Assembly (NCBI GenBank): GCA_025352685.1
Contig: JANXSN010000064.1
Coordinates: forward strand, 46,858 to 110,857
Source: Sphingomonadales bacterium
GTDB taxonomy: Bacteria > Pseudomonadota > Alphaproteobacteria > Sphingomonadales > Sphingomonadaceae
Direction of reading: 5' to 3'
DNA: 64,000 nt
The translations under genes were made by a program, and so were the position numbers. How positions within the stretch are numbered: position 1 is the stretch's first letter; the number at the start of each line of letters is the position of its first letter. The notes under the pieces were generated by a model. It had not been told where the DNA came from, did not search any database, and saw nothing but the letters and a program-made list of their open reading frames with translations. Shown one piece after another: positions 17,306 to 26,128 of the stretch.

Positions 17306-19165
17306 CTAGAGCGTCACGCGCACCCCGACGTGCGCATTGCGGCCGGCGGTGCCATAGCCCGACACCATCTCATATTTGGCGTCGGTCAGATTTTCGATCC
17401 GCCCGTAAAGCTCAAACCGACGCCCGAGCGTAACCGAGGCGCGCAGACCGACAAGCGTATAACCATCAAGTCTGGTCGGATTGAACGTCTGGTAATCGCT
17501 GTCGACGCTGTTGCTCACTGTCTGTATGCCGCCGCCGATGTGCACCCGATCGAGCGGTGACCAATCAAGGTTGGCGTTAATGCTGTGGCGCGGACGGCGA
17601 AGCAAGTCCGTATTGGACGCCCGGTTCTTGGCGTCAGTCAACGTATAATTGGCGTTGAAATCGAGTGTCCGCGACGGGTGGAGCTCGATAAACGTTTCGA
17701 TCCCCTCAGCACGCACGCGGTCGATGTTGTCGTAGAAACCGAACGGCCGAGCAACCGACGAGGTGAAGTCGATCTGATTGGACGTGTCGCGGTGAAAGGC
17801 GGTTATGCCGAACTTGAACGCGCCCCCAATGAGGCTCTGTTCAATTCCCAGGTCAAAGCTTTGCGCGGTTTCGGGATTGAGCGCCTTGTTTCCGTAGAAG
17901 CTGTAGAGTTGATAGAGCGTCGGGGCCTTGAACCCTTCGCCATAGCTTGCCCGCACGATCGTCGTCGTGGTGACCCGCCATGCGGCATTCGCGCTGAATG
18001 TTGTCTTGGTTCCGTAGGTCCGGTGATCGTCGACGCGGATGCCACTAGTCAGCGTCAGCGCGTCAAACGGCTTGGCGATCAGTTGAGCATAGCCGCTGGT
18101 CACGCCGCTGGAAACGGTGGACGTGCCGTCATTGAACCGCGAGGTTTCGTGTTCGACCCCGAATACCGCCCGCAGCCATGTCGCGACCGTTCCGTCGCCT
18201 TGATACTCAAAGCGCTCGCTGCGTCCCTTAAAAAGCGACGGTATTGCAGTGACCGTGTCGAAGCTCGCACGGTTGGTATCGGAAATGGTAAAGGCCAGTC
18301 GGTTCTTCAACGCGCCGCCAAACAGCGCTGCATTGATCCCTGCATAGCCAAACGCCTGCTTCGTCGTGCCGTAGCCAGTGGTATCGGCAAAGGTGTAGAA
18401 CGGCGGCGGATAGCCGTCGAAATTGACGCGGCTGTCGGCATAATTGCCTCTCAGGTCTATATTGATCACGTCCGAAAGATCGATTTCGACGCGCCCGTTT
18501 GCAGCGTATTGCCGATATCCGTCGCGCTCTGTGCCGAATTTGTAGGCCGAGATGCTATCGTCATCGAAATAGCCACCGCCCAGCGACGCACGCACGGCGC
18601 CACTTCCGCCATGGATACGAGCTGTCAGCTTCTTTGAATTGAAGTAACCGTATTCAGCGTCGAGGGCTGCGCCGAAGCCTTCGGTTGGGCGGGCCGTTAC
18701 GATGTTGACGACGCCGCCCAGAGCCTGACTGCCCCAGGGTACCGAGTTGGGGCCGCGGAGCACTTCGATGCGATCGATATTGCCTGCAAGCAGATTGCCG
18801 AAATCAAAGCCGCCGCCGGTTACCGAGGGATCGTTCGCCCGCACGCCGTCGATGAGGACAAGCGTTTGGTCGCCCTCCGCTCCCCGGATGCGTACGGCGG
18901 TCGGCTGGCCGATTCCCCCATTGCGGCTTACCGTCACGCCAGGTGTGGTCGATAACAGATCGGAAATTGCCTGCGTTTGCCGCGTCTCGATCAGGGTGCG
19001 GTCGATAACGGTGATTGCTTGGCCAGTTTCGACCGACATTTGCGGCGCGCCGGTCGCGGTGACGACGATGACCGCATCCTGCGCAGACGCAGCGGCGGGC
19101 AGCAGCGCAACGGCTGCAGCGACGATGATGAAACGAGACAAAGATTTTCTCCTCAGACGTAACAA
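17306..19165 (-). CDS. btuB: TonB-dependent vitamin B12 receptor BtuB
   Basis: The 619-residue outer membrane receptor has a signal peptide (cleavage near AAASAQ), a TonB box DAVIVVTATG, a plug with LLSTTPGVTVSRNGG and RIRGAEGDQTLVLIDGVR, and a barrel ending in GRNAHVGVRVTL, as in BtuB proteins of about 600 residues. It binds cobalamins at the cell surface and passes them to the periplasm using TonB energy. The cobalamin riboswitch immediately upstream confirms the substrate class. A small membrane protein gene follows on the same strand. No btuCDF genes are in the window. Confidence 0.92.
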   Translation of the reverse strand: MLRLRRKSLSRFIIVAAAVALLPAAASAQDAVIVVTATGAPQMSVETGQAITVIDRTLIETRQTQAISDLLSTTPGVTVSRNGGIGQPTAVRIRGAEGDQTLVLIDGVRANDPSVTGGGFDFGNLLAGNIDRIEVLRGPNSVPWGSQALGGVVNIVTARPTEGFGAALDAEYGYFNSKKLTARIHGGSGAVRASLGGGYFDDDSISAYKFGTERDGYRQYAANGRVEIDLSDVINIDLRGNYADSRVNFDGYPPPFYTFADTTGYGTTKQAFGYAGINAALFGGALKNRLAFTISDTNRASFDTVTAIPSLFKGRSERFEYQGDGTVATWLRAVFGVEHETSRFNDGTSTVSSGVTSGYAQLIAKPFDALTLTSGIRVDDHRTYGTKTTFSANAAWRVTTTTIVRASYGEGFKAPTLYQLYSFYGNKALNPETAQSFDLGIEQSLIGGAFKFGITAFHRDTSNQIDFTSSVARPFGFYDNIDRVRAEGIETFIELHPSRTLDFNANYTLTDAKNRASNTDLLRRPRHSINANLDWSPLDRVHIGGGIQTVSNSVDSDYQTFNPTRLDGYTLVGLRASVTLGRRFELYGRIENLTDAKYEMVSGYGTAGRNAHVGVRVTL

Positions 19166-19234
19166 CCAGCTGTCGTCACGCGAGGGTGCTCCCCCGATCG
19201 CCCGCGTCTTCCCGCACGGACAAAGGACCGACCG

Positions 19235-19405
19235 CGACAGGCAGGTCTCCTGGCTTCCGGGTCAATGCTTGGCCCCACCTTCCCGGTTTGACCCAGTGGT
19301 GTATCGGAGCTTCGCTCGCCGGTCACAGTTGCGGGAACAGCGCCAGAATGAAACTGGCTTCCCTTTTGATCCCCTTTCGGGGAACCCGTCACGTCGCGGG
19401 GGAGT
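19235..19405 (-). promoter_or_regulatory. cobalamin riboswitch (AdoCbl type)
   Basis: Read on the minus strand, the leader contains AAAAGGGAAGCCAGTT, then CCCGCAACTGTGACCG near 19335-19320, and the B12 box AGCCAGGAGACCTGCC at 19255-19240. These are the three hallmark blocks of the cobalamin riboswitch, in the right order. It ends about 70 bases before the btuB start. Binding of a cobalamin normally lowers expression by masking the ribosome site or terminating transcription. Outer limits are approximate. Confidence 0.93.
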
Positions 19406-19614
19406 AGCCCGGGAATTGTTGCAGTGCAAGTTGAGTAGGCGCCCACTGTGGCGGGGTAAACTCACGACTAAATCACCGCCGATACCGCTGCTTCACCATT
19501 CCTCCCTCGTAGCGCAGAACTGTTGCAGCTATCAGTGTTTCGCTTTCGTGGTGCAGTGCACCCTATTTCCGGTGTGTTCGGTGACCCATGTGCCCGGTAA
19601 GGACCGCGCGGCGA

Positions 19615-19690
<76 letters not shown>

Positions 19691-19714
19691 CACCTGCGCG
19701 CGAAGGCGCTGCCC

Positions 19715-20185
19715 CTATGCGCGGGCGCGTTTGCGGTCAAGACGCGCAAGCAGTTGTCGGGCAGTAAGATGCGTTACCGGGTCGCGCCAGTCGGGCGCGA
19801 TTTCGACGAGCGGTGCAAGAACAAAGCGGCGCTGGCGGAACGCAGGGTGAGGAATGCTCAATTCCGGCGACGCCCATAACCCTCCTGACCACCCAATAAT
19901 GTCAAGATCGAGTGACCGGTCTCCCCACCGGCGACTGGAGCGGCGGCCGTGCGCCTGCTCGATCGACTTGAGGTGGGCAAGGAGGGCGGGCGGTGATCGG
20001 TCGGTTTCGATCTGCACGACGGCATTGGCGTAGGAGCGCGTGCCGGGGCCCAAGGGAACAGTGGTGTGGATCGCCGACCTGCTGACAATGTCGTTGAGCT
20101 CTAGGCTCGCCAGCAACGCGTGCGGACTGCCCCTCATCCCCCGCCGGTTACTCCCCAGCGCAATCAAATAGCTATGCCTTCCCAC
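19715..20185 (-). CDS. folK: 2-amino-4-hydroxy-6-hydroxymethyldihydropteridine pyrophosphokinase
   Basis: A 156-residue HPPK of usual length. It starts LIALGSNRRG, where family members have a LGSN motif, and contains the signature RRWGDRSLDLDIIGW near residue 88, whose Asp pair binds Mg-ATP, followed by IPHPAFRQRRFVLAPLVEI. The enzyme transfers pyrophosphate from ATP to the pterin in folate synthesis. No other folate gene is adjacent. The end lies 24 bases from tRNA-Lys, so read-through is possible. Confidence 0.95.
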   Translation of the reverse strand: MGRHSYLIALGSNRRGMRGSPHALLASLELNDIVSRSAIHTTVPLGPGTRSYANAVVQIETDRSPPALLAHLKSIEQAHGRRSSRRWGDRSLDLDIIGWSGGLWASPELSIPHPAFRQRRFVLAPLVEIAPDWRDPVTHLTARQLLARLDRKRARA

Positions 20186-20207
20186 GCTGCTGCCCTAACC
20201 GACGGCA

Positions 20208-20858
20208 ATGTTTCCCGTAAGCCCCATCCCGGCAACTGAACCGCCACGCGACTGCCCGCTTTGCCCGCGCCTCGTCGCTTATCGTCACGCCTGTCAGACC
20301 GAATTTCCGAGTTGGTGGAACGCACCCGTGCAGGCGTTCGGCGATCCCGATGCTTGGCTTGCCATCGTGGGACTAGCCCCGGGAAAGCATGGCGCCAACC
20401 GAACGGGGCGTCCGTTCACCGGGGATGCGTCGGGGCCACTGCTCTATGATACGCTGGCTAAATTCGGTCTGACACAAGGTGAATATGCGTCGAAGGTCGA
20501 TGACGGCCTTGCGCTCGAGGGCGCGATAATCATCAACGCCGTCAAATGCCTGCCGCCCGAAAATAAGCCGACGCCGGAGGAGGCCCGGACCTGTCGCCAG
20601 TTCCTCGACACGCAGCTCAAGGCGCTGCCCAATGTCCGTGTCGTCGTGGCGCTGGGTCAAATCGCGCACCAGTCGATCGTCAAAGTGATGGGCGGGCGGT
20701 TACCCAAAGCCAAGTTCGGCCATTTGAACGAACATCGAATGCCGAGTGGTCACCTGCTGATCGACAGCTACCATTGCTCGCGGTACAACCAGAACACCGG
20801 GAGGCTGACGCCTGAAATGTTCGAAGCCGTTTTTGCGCGGGCCGTGACGCTCCGCTAA
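20208..20858 (+). CDS. type 5 (UDGb-like) uracil-DNA glycosylase
   Basis: A 216-residue protein of the UDG superfamily. CPLCPRL near residue 19, with later Cys residues, suits the four-Cys Fe-S cluster of thermophile-type UDGs. Motif A, GLAPGKHGANRTGRPFTGDA, is the type 5 form, with Ala where other UDGs have a catalytic Asp/Asn. Motif B occupies DSYHCSRYNQNTGRLT. Type 5 enzymes remove uracil and also hypoxanthine or xanthine from DNA. The gene diverges from folK, with only 22 bases between starts, so the promoters overlap. Confidence 0.85.
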   Translation: MFPVSPIPATEPPRDCPLCPRLVAYRHACQTEFPSWWNAPVQAFGDPDAWLAIVGLAPGKHGANRTGRPFTGDASGPLLYDTLAKFGLTQGEYASKVDDGLALEGAIIINAVKCLPPENKPTPEEARTCRQFLDTQLKALPNVRVVVALGQIAHQSIVKVMGGRLPKAKFGHLNEHRMPSGHLLIDSYHCSRYNQNTGRLTPEMFEAVFARAVTLR

Positions 20859-21029
20859 GCTACCGGTGCGAACAGGCCAACGGTAAATTTTCTGACCGCT
20901 CGATAATCGGTTTTTTTTGATCGCTCGACCAATGAGAACCATCCCAGCTCCGACCGCTCTTGGCATTCTTGCCTTTAATGAGCGTACGCGTTTTGGTCGG
21001 ATCAGGGTGTTTGCCGTGCGCTCACAGAC

Positions 21030-21878
21030 TCAGATGTCCTGCACCAATCGCCCGTAAAGCTCCGGCCGGCGGTCCCTGAAGAATCCAAATGCAGCCCGGT
21101 TCTTTGCAACTTCAACCAAGTCGAACGTTGCGACAAGGACGCCGCTTTCAGCAGCGCCGTATTCGCCGACGATATCACCCCGCTCGTTGGCGATAAAGCT
21201 GTGCCCGTAAAACGTCTGATCGCGCTCGCGACCGATGCGGTTCGACGCAACCACCGGCACCACGTTCGACACAGCATGGCCGACCATCGCGCGTCGCCAC
21301 AACCGCGACGTGTCGAGGTCTTCGGCTTCGGGTTCATCGCCGATCGCGGTTGGGAACATCAAAATATCCGCGCCCATGAGCATCAGCGCACGCGCCGTTT
21401 CGGGATACCACTGGTCCCAGCAAATGCCGACGCCGATACGCCCGTATTTCGTGTCCCAAACCTTGAAGCCGGTATTACCCGGGCGGAAATAGAATTTTTC
21501 TTCATATCCCGGCCCGTCGGGAATGTGACTTTTGCGATAGACGCCCATGATTTGGCCCGTATCGTCGATCATCGTCACGCTGTTGTAATAATGCTGCCCG
21601 TCGCGCTCGAAAAAACTGGTCGGGACATAGACCTGCAGCTCTTTTGCCAGCGCCTGCATCGCGAGTACGCTGGGATGTTCAGCAACCGGCCTTGCGGTCT
21701 CGAACCAGCGTAGTTCCTGCTTCTGGCAGAAGTAAGGCCCCTCAAAGAGCTCAGGTGGGAGGATGACCTTGGCGCCATGCTGCGCCGCTTCACGCACGTG
21801 CGCCTCGACCGTCGAAAGATTATCGGCAAGCGGACCGGGCAGGGCGCACTGGATCGCGGCGACGGTAATGCTGCTCAT
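21030..21878 (-). CDS. aguB: N-carbamoylputrescine amidase
   Basis: A 282-residue nitrilase-superfamily amidase with the Glu-Lys-Cys catalytic set: Glu in PPELFEGPYF near residue 44, Lys in YRKSHIPDGPGYEEKFYF near 120, and Cys in GVGICWDQWYPE near 156. It hydrolyses N-carbamoylputrescine to putrescine, CO2 and ammonia. The start at 21878 is chosen because its ATG overlaps the aguA stop as ATGA; the frame is open further upstream inside aguA. Together with aguA it completes the agmatine-to-putrescine route. Confidence 0.94.
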   Translation of the reverse strand: MSSITVAAIQCALPGPLADNLSTVEAHVREAAQHGAKVILPPELFEGPYFCQKQELRWFETARPVAEHPSVLAMQALAKELQVYVPTSFFERDGQHYYNSVTMIDDTGQIMGVYRKSHIPDGPGYEEKFYFRPGNTGFKVWDTKYGRIGVGICWDQWYPETARALMLMGADILMFPTAIGDEPEAEDLDTSRLWRRAMVGHAVSNVVPVVASNRIGRERDQTFYGHSFIANERGDIVGEYGAAESGVLVATFDLVEVAKNRAAFGFFRDRRPELYGRLVQDI

Positions 21879-22852
21879 ACGCGAGGGACCTGTTGGGAAA
21901 TGCAGTGAAAACTGCCACCACCGCTCAGGATATGGTCGGTTGGTAGCCCCACCACAAGTCGACTGGGGAAGCAGGTCTTCAAGGCGTTGACAGCGGCATC
22001 GTCGTTGTCCGTGCCGTGGAGCGGCACGACCACCGTCGCGTTGCCGATGTAGAAATTCATGTAGCTGGCGGCGGCGACACACCCATCGATCTCGATCCGA
22101 CCTGGTGACGGAAGCGCAACACACGTAACTCCAAAGGCGGTGGCGCGCGCCCAGGCGTCAGCGTAGACGTCGGCGTTAGGGTCGTCGGGGCCATCGGGTT
22201 CAGGCAAGGCCAGGACGCCGGGCGCCACAAACCGGGCGAGATTGTCGACATGGCCGTCAGTGTGGTCCCCGGTCAACCCCTGCCCGAGCCACAGAATGCG
22301 TTCGATGCCCAGGCCCAGCTTCAGCTCTGCTTCGATGTCGTCGCGGGTCATATACGGGTTGCGGTTTGGGTTCAGGAGACATTGCTCGGTCGTGACAAGA
22401 AGCCCCGCGCCATCGACATCGACGGCTCCCCCTTCGAGGATCATGTGGCGCGGTTCACGGGGCAGGGCGACGGCGGCTGCGAGCAGCGCGCCCAGCGCAT
22501 CGTCAAGGGGCGACGGATATTTACCACCCCAGCCGTTGCCGCGATAGTCGACTGCGATCCGCTGGCCGTCGCGATCGAGCACCAGCGGCCCGGTGTCGCG
22601 CAACCAGATGTCGAAGAACGGAATAACGTGGATCTCAGCTCCCGTCTTGAGTGCGACAGCGCGGTCCGCAGCGTCCGCACTCGCGCAGATCAGTCGGACA
22701 GCTTCGCCTTTTCCACCACAATGGACAGCGCGTGCAAATGCAGCAACTTGGTCCTGAGCGCCTTCGAGGTCGTCGAGCCACAGGTCGGGCGCGGTTGGAA
22801 AGCCGATCCAAACACTGTCATGCGGAGACCATTCGGGAGGCATGTGTAGCAT
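21875..22852 (-). CDS. aguA: agmatine deiminase
   Basis: The 325-residue protein of the peptidyl-arginine deiminase-like family starts MPPEWSPHDSVWIGFP and ends with GGGSFHCISQQVPR, whose Cys is the nucleophile. HTDGHVDNLARFV near residue 205 gives the catalytic His/Asp pair, and ILEGGAVDVDGAGLLVTTEQ is also typical. It deiminates agmatine to N-carbamoylputrescine. GAGG lies just before the first ATG, and the gene overlaps aguB by four bases. The source of agmatine (speA) is not in the window. Confidence 0.94.
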   Translation of the reverse strand: MLHMPPEWSPHDSVWIGFPTAPDLWLDDLEGAQDQVAAFARAVHCGGKGEAVRLICASADAADRAVALKTGAEIHVIPFFDIWLRDTGPLVLDRDGQRIAVDYRGNGWGGKYPSPLDDALGALLAAAVALPREPRHMILEGGAVDVDGAGLLVTTEQCLLNPNRNPYMTRDDIEAELKLGLGIERILWLGQGLTGDHTDGHVDNLARFVAPGVLALPEPDGPDDPNADVYADAWARATAFGVTCVALPSPGRIEIDGCVAAASYMNFYIGNATVVVPLHGTDNDDAAVNALKTCFPSRLVVGLPTDHILSGGGSFHCISQQVPRV

Positions 22853-22907
22853 GTGGGTCCTCTAACCAGCCCGTTAACGACGCGAAAGCAAGAATGACCA
22901 GCGAGGT

Positions 22908-24536
22908 CTATTTGCCACTGCGCGACTGGTCGCGGATCGCCCGGAACTCTGCGGTGGGTACCCAGTTTGGCCATGCCGTGCTGTCGGCCAACTCGCGACC
23001 AATGCCATAGTACATCTCCAGATCTTGTACTGCACCGTCCCAATTCCACTTGGGGTCATACTCGTCCTGCGGCTTGTGATAGCGGTTGGCGACATAGTCA
23101 TCCGCCGCGGCGCGTCCCGCTGCCACCCCGCCCTGGACAAGATCGTTGCCTGAACCAGCGGCCACCATCGGCACGCCGAGGCGGGCAAAGCTGAAATGGT
23201 CGGAGCGGTAGTAATGACCTTTTTCAGGGTTGGCCTCAGGCGTGATCGTTCGGCCGCCTTGTGCTGCCCAGCGCGTGACATAGGCGTCGAGTTCGGACTT
23301 CCCAACACCGACGATAGTTACGTCACGGGTTTTACCGAGCACATTCAGCCCGTCCATGTTGACGCCGCCGACCGTTCGGGCAAGCGGATAGACGGGATGT
23401 TCTGCATAATATCGTGAGCCGAGCAGGCCAGATTCCTCCGCCGTTACCGACAGGAATATCTGGCTGCGCTGCGCAGGGCCGGATTGAGCGTTCATCTCGG
23501 CCATGGCGATCAGGCCAGCGACGCCGCTCGCGTTGTCGAGAGCGCCATTGCAGATCCCGTCTCCCTTGACCGGCAGACAGCGTCCCAGATGGTCCCAGTG
23601 GGCAGAATAGACAACATAGTCGTTCGGTTGTGTTTTGCCCGGCAAAATGCCGATGACGTTTCTTGAGTTCTGCCGACGGACCGTGTTTTCCATGGCCACG
23701 CTCATCTTGACGCTCATCGGCACGGCCTTGAACCCGGCTGTCTTGGCCGCGTCGCGCAGCTTGTTAAAATCCTGTCCGGCGGCCGTGAAGACGTGGGCCG
23801 CGGCCGCGCTGGTCATCCAGCCAATCGCGGCACTCTCGTCCATATGGTTATTGGCAGCATCAAGGTTGAGCCGCGGTTTCGCCCAGGAAGACACAACGAC
23901 ATCGAAGGGGTAGGCTGCAGGAACCGTATCGTGAATGATAAGTGCTGCGGCTGCCCCCTGTCGGGCTGCCTCTTCATATTTGTACGTCCAACGCCCGTAA
24001 TACGTCATCGCCCGCCCGCCGAACTTTCCCGCGAGTGTTGGCGATTCCCAGTCAGGATCGTTGATCAGGATGAGTACGGTCTTCCCCTTCACGTCCACGC
24101 CTGCGTAGTCGTTCCAGCCGAGCTGCGGCGCTGTGATCCCGTATCCAACGAAGACGACGTCACTGTTGTCGATCGCTACCTTGGGCACGACGCGCAACGT
24201 ACCGACGACCATATCCGTTTTATAGGCAAGGGTGACCGGGCCGGCGCCCCCGGTGAAACGCATCGATGTTGGCATCGCAGCAATCTCGACCATCGGAACA
24301 TCTTGATACCAGCTGCCGTGATTACCCGCTTTTAGCCCAGCCTTGGCCATCCGGTCGGCGATGTACTTGATGGTCTTGGGTTCCTCCGCACTGGTCGGAG
24401 CGCGACCGGCATAGCTGTCGGATGACAACTCCTGTGTCACAGCTTTGAGCGTTTCAACCGGAACGGTCGGCGTGGGCGCTGCGAGAGCGGCCGTAGCGGC
24501 GAACAAGGCAAACGTCGTGGCACAAAATCGAAACAC
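22908..24536 (-). CDS. exported M28-family metallopeptidase
   Basis: About 542 residues with a signal peptide ending near AALAAP. A protease-associated insert (about 125-260) precedes the zinc aminopeptidase core. Zinc ligands are visible as His/Asp in YSAHWDHLG, Asp in GALDNASGVAGL, adjacent Glu residues in VTAEESGLLGS, Asp in NMDGLN and His in YYRSDHFSFARLG. It should release N-terminal amino acids from peptides in the periplasm. The GTG at 24536 has GGAGAG four bases upstream; another GTG at 24548 adds four residues. A decayed S9 peptidase lies just upstream on the other strand. Confidence 0.88.
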   Translation of the reverse strand: MFRFCATTFALFAATAALAAPTPTVPVETLKAVTQELSSDSYAGRAPTSAEEPKTIKYIADRMAKAGLKAGNHGSWYQDVPMVEIAAMPTSMRFTGGAGPVTLAYKTDMVVGTLRVVPKVAIDNSDVVFVGYGITAPQLGWNDYAGVDVKGKTVLILINDPDWESPTLAGKFGGRAMTYYGRWTYKYEEAARQGAAAALIIHDTVPAAYPFDVVVSSWAKPRLNLDAANNHMDESAAIGWMTSAAAAHVFTAAGQDFNKLRDAAKTAGFKAVPMSVKMSVAMENTVRRQNSRNVIGILPGKTQPNDYVVYSAHWDHLGRCLPVKGDGICNGALDNASGVAGLIAMAEMNAQSGPAQRSQIFLSVTAEESGLLGSRYYAEHPVYPLARTVGGVNMDGLNVLGKTRDVTIVGVGKSELDAYVTRWAAQGGRTITPEANPEKGHYYRSDHFSFARLGVPMVAAGSGNDLVQGGVAAGRAAADDYVANRYHKPQDEYDPKWNWDGAVQDLEMYYGIGRELADSTAWPNWVPTAEFRAIRDQSRSGK

Positions 24537-24617
24537 ATGTCTCTCCACTGGGTATCGTACCTATGGTTCTGACAAACCCGGCCGACGGACGCAACGCCGG
24601 GGAGCCGGCTGGACTGA

Positions 24618-25062
24618 CAATTCTTGGCTAGTCTTGTGGCGGCTATTCAGCGCTTCAGGGGGCCATGGTTGACCCTCAATTGTTCAAGGCGGTCGTAGCG
24701 ATTGCACCTGTGACTGATCGGGGTACGCTCCTTTGAAGCAAGCAATATTGTGCGGACTATTATCGGGCGCAGGACTTTATCGGATATGGCCCGCAGGCTT
24801 GTCACCGGATCGCCCGCGCGCAACGTGTCGCGCTTCACAGCCCCCGTACTGCTGTTCCAGAGAACGCTTGATGCCAGCGTGCCGGCCGCTCAGGCAAGCT
24901 TGATGGAGGCGAAAATGAAGCCGGTGGGCAAACGCAGCGAATGAGTGACCTTCAAAGGACTCGACCATTCAACTTGATGACGAAGCAGCGCACGGCGATG
25001 TTGAAACGCGCACGGCGATGTTGAAACGGGCAGGCGACTTCCTGATGGCGTCGGGCAATTAG
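24618..25062 (+). pseudogene. decayed S9-family (prolyl oligopeptidase-like) peptidase, C-terminal remnant
   Basis: Translation in shifting frames recovers an S9 peptidase C-terminus: a GWSYGG-like box read as G-stop-S-C-G-G near 24624, GAMVDPQLFKAVVAIAPVTD, then YYRAQDFIGYGP, then GSPARNVSRFTAPVLLF, then SLMEAKMKPVGKRSE, and finally VTFKGLDH and LKRAGDFLMASGN before TAG. Lesions include stops at the nucleophile box and near 24733, frame changes around 24795, a stop at 24942 and a 20 bp tandem duplication at 24989-25028. No start or N-terminal domain is recognised. The gene is clearly dead. Confidence 0.8.
24989..25028 (+). repeat. 20 bp tandem duplication inside the S9 pseudogene
   Basis: CGCACGGCGATGTTGAAACG occurs twice head to tail with no mismatch. 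Since 20 is not a multiple of three it shifts the reading frame, and it looks like a recent slippage event. Confidence 0.95.
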
Positions 25063-25107
25063 GCTCAGCGTGGCAAGACGTACGTGCAGAACTTCCCCTG
25101 CTTCCGT

Positions 25108-26109
25108 CTAGCGATAGGCCGCCAGGGCGGGGGACAGCGGAGGTTGAAAGTCGGCCTCGCGCCAAGGCGCTTGGCTTGGCTCCTCGGGGTCGGGCAGTGC
25201 AAAGCGCAGGTACCCGAAAAATGTGGCGATGCGACGTTCACGCGTATCCAGAATTTGGGTGCGGCCATGCATATATCGGCTGTTGTCGAGCATTAAAACG
25301 TCGCCAGCGCGCCATGCGATCGGTGCCGCGAGCCTGTCCCCGATAATCTTGATTTCTTGAAGCCACGCCTCGGGTACCGGTTGGCCGTCATCGAGTACCG
25401 GAAAGTTGGATCGACCATTGTTGAAACGGGCAAACAACAAGAAATTGCCGAACGCCAACTGGTCCGTAAACATGGGGCGATGCAGCGCGGGGCGGGAAAA
25501 GACCCGCGCCAGCGCGTCACCGACCGATACGAAACGGTAAGGGCATGACCGCGGCGGGTTTGAAAGAATTGCGGCGCTTGGCTCAATCGTTCCGAGCCAG
25601 AACTCGAGAAGGTCAGGCCATGTCGGCTGGGCATATACCAGCCGCCGTCCGGATAAATCCCGACGGAGCTGGTCAGGCATTTGGTGTACGATTTCGACAC
25701 CATCGCAAATTAATGTCTCGCCGCCGCGAGTTGGGGGAGACTGGCAGGCGAAGAAGGCGACGTCGGGTTTCCACGGTTCGCGCGATAGCTCTGGGTGAAG
25801 CGAAAAGGGTGCAATGCCACCATCGACTGTGTGAATGTTATTTTTGACATCGATCGGATCGCGACCGGGACTTTCATTGATGACTGACGTCGCACAGTAT
25901 TGCGCGGTAAAATGCTGAAATTGAGCGATATCGACACCGAACCCTCGGAACAGCACGGCACCGTAAGCCTTGTAAAGGGCAATGACCTCGGCTGGATCTA
26001 CGTCACAGATTTTGCTCCCGCCCGCAGCGTCGACCTCGACATAGGGGCGACCGGGCTGAGGCAGTAGAATCGAAACCATGATTGGCGCTGACATAGCCTG
26101 ACGGGCCAC
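25108..26109 (-). CDS. TauD/TfdA-family Fe(II)/2-oxoglutarate-dependent dioxygenase
   Basis: A 333-residue protein with the double-stranded beta-helix motifs of the TauD family. The first iron ligands are in FSLHPELS (His-x-Glu), the distal His is in LDNSRYMHGRT and the 2-oxoglutarate Arg is in RERRIATFF. A FFACQSPPTRGGETLICDG block follows the first motif. These enzymes hydroxylate small molecules; the substrate is unknown. ATGs at 26109, 26094 and 26079 are possible starts. Only 19 bases separate it from a divergent sulfotransferase-like gene, suggesting shared function or control. Confidence 0.85.
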   Translation of the reverse strand: MARQAMSAPIMVSILLPQPGRPYVEVDAAGGSKICDVDPAEVIALYKAYGAVLFRGFGVDIAQFQHFTAQYCATSVINESPGRDPIDVKNNIHTVDGGIAPFSLHPELSREPWKPDVAFFACQSPPTRGGETLICDGVEIVHQMPDQLRRDLSGRRLVYAQPTWPDLLEFWLGTIEPSAAILSNPPRSCPYRFVSVGDALARVFSRPALHRPMFTDQLAFGNFLLFARFNNGRSNFPVLDDGQPVPEAWLQEIKIIGDRLAAPIAWRAGDVLMLDNSRYMHGRTQILDTRERRIATFFGYLRFALPDPEEPSQAPWREADFQPPLSPALAAYR

Positions 26110-26128
26110 TGTCAGCTATAGCGACGCC

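Noticed and set aside
17585..18637. Open frame of 350 codons antisense to btuB
   Set aside because: The BtuB reading has a signal peptide, TonB box, plug and riboswitch; the antisense frame has none of these.
20890..20930. Run of eight T at 20912-20919 as a terminator of the uracil-DNA glycosylase gene
   Set aside because: Only a four base pair stem precedes it; too weak to call.
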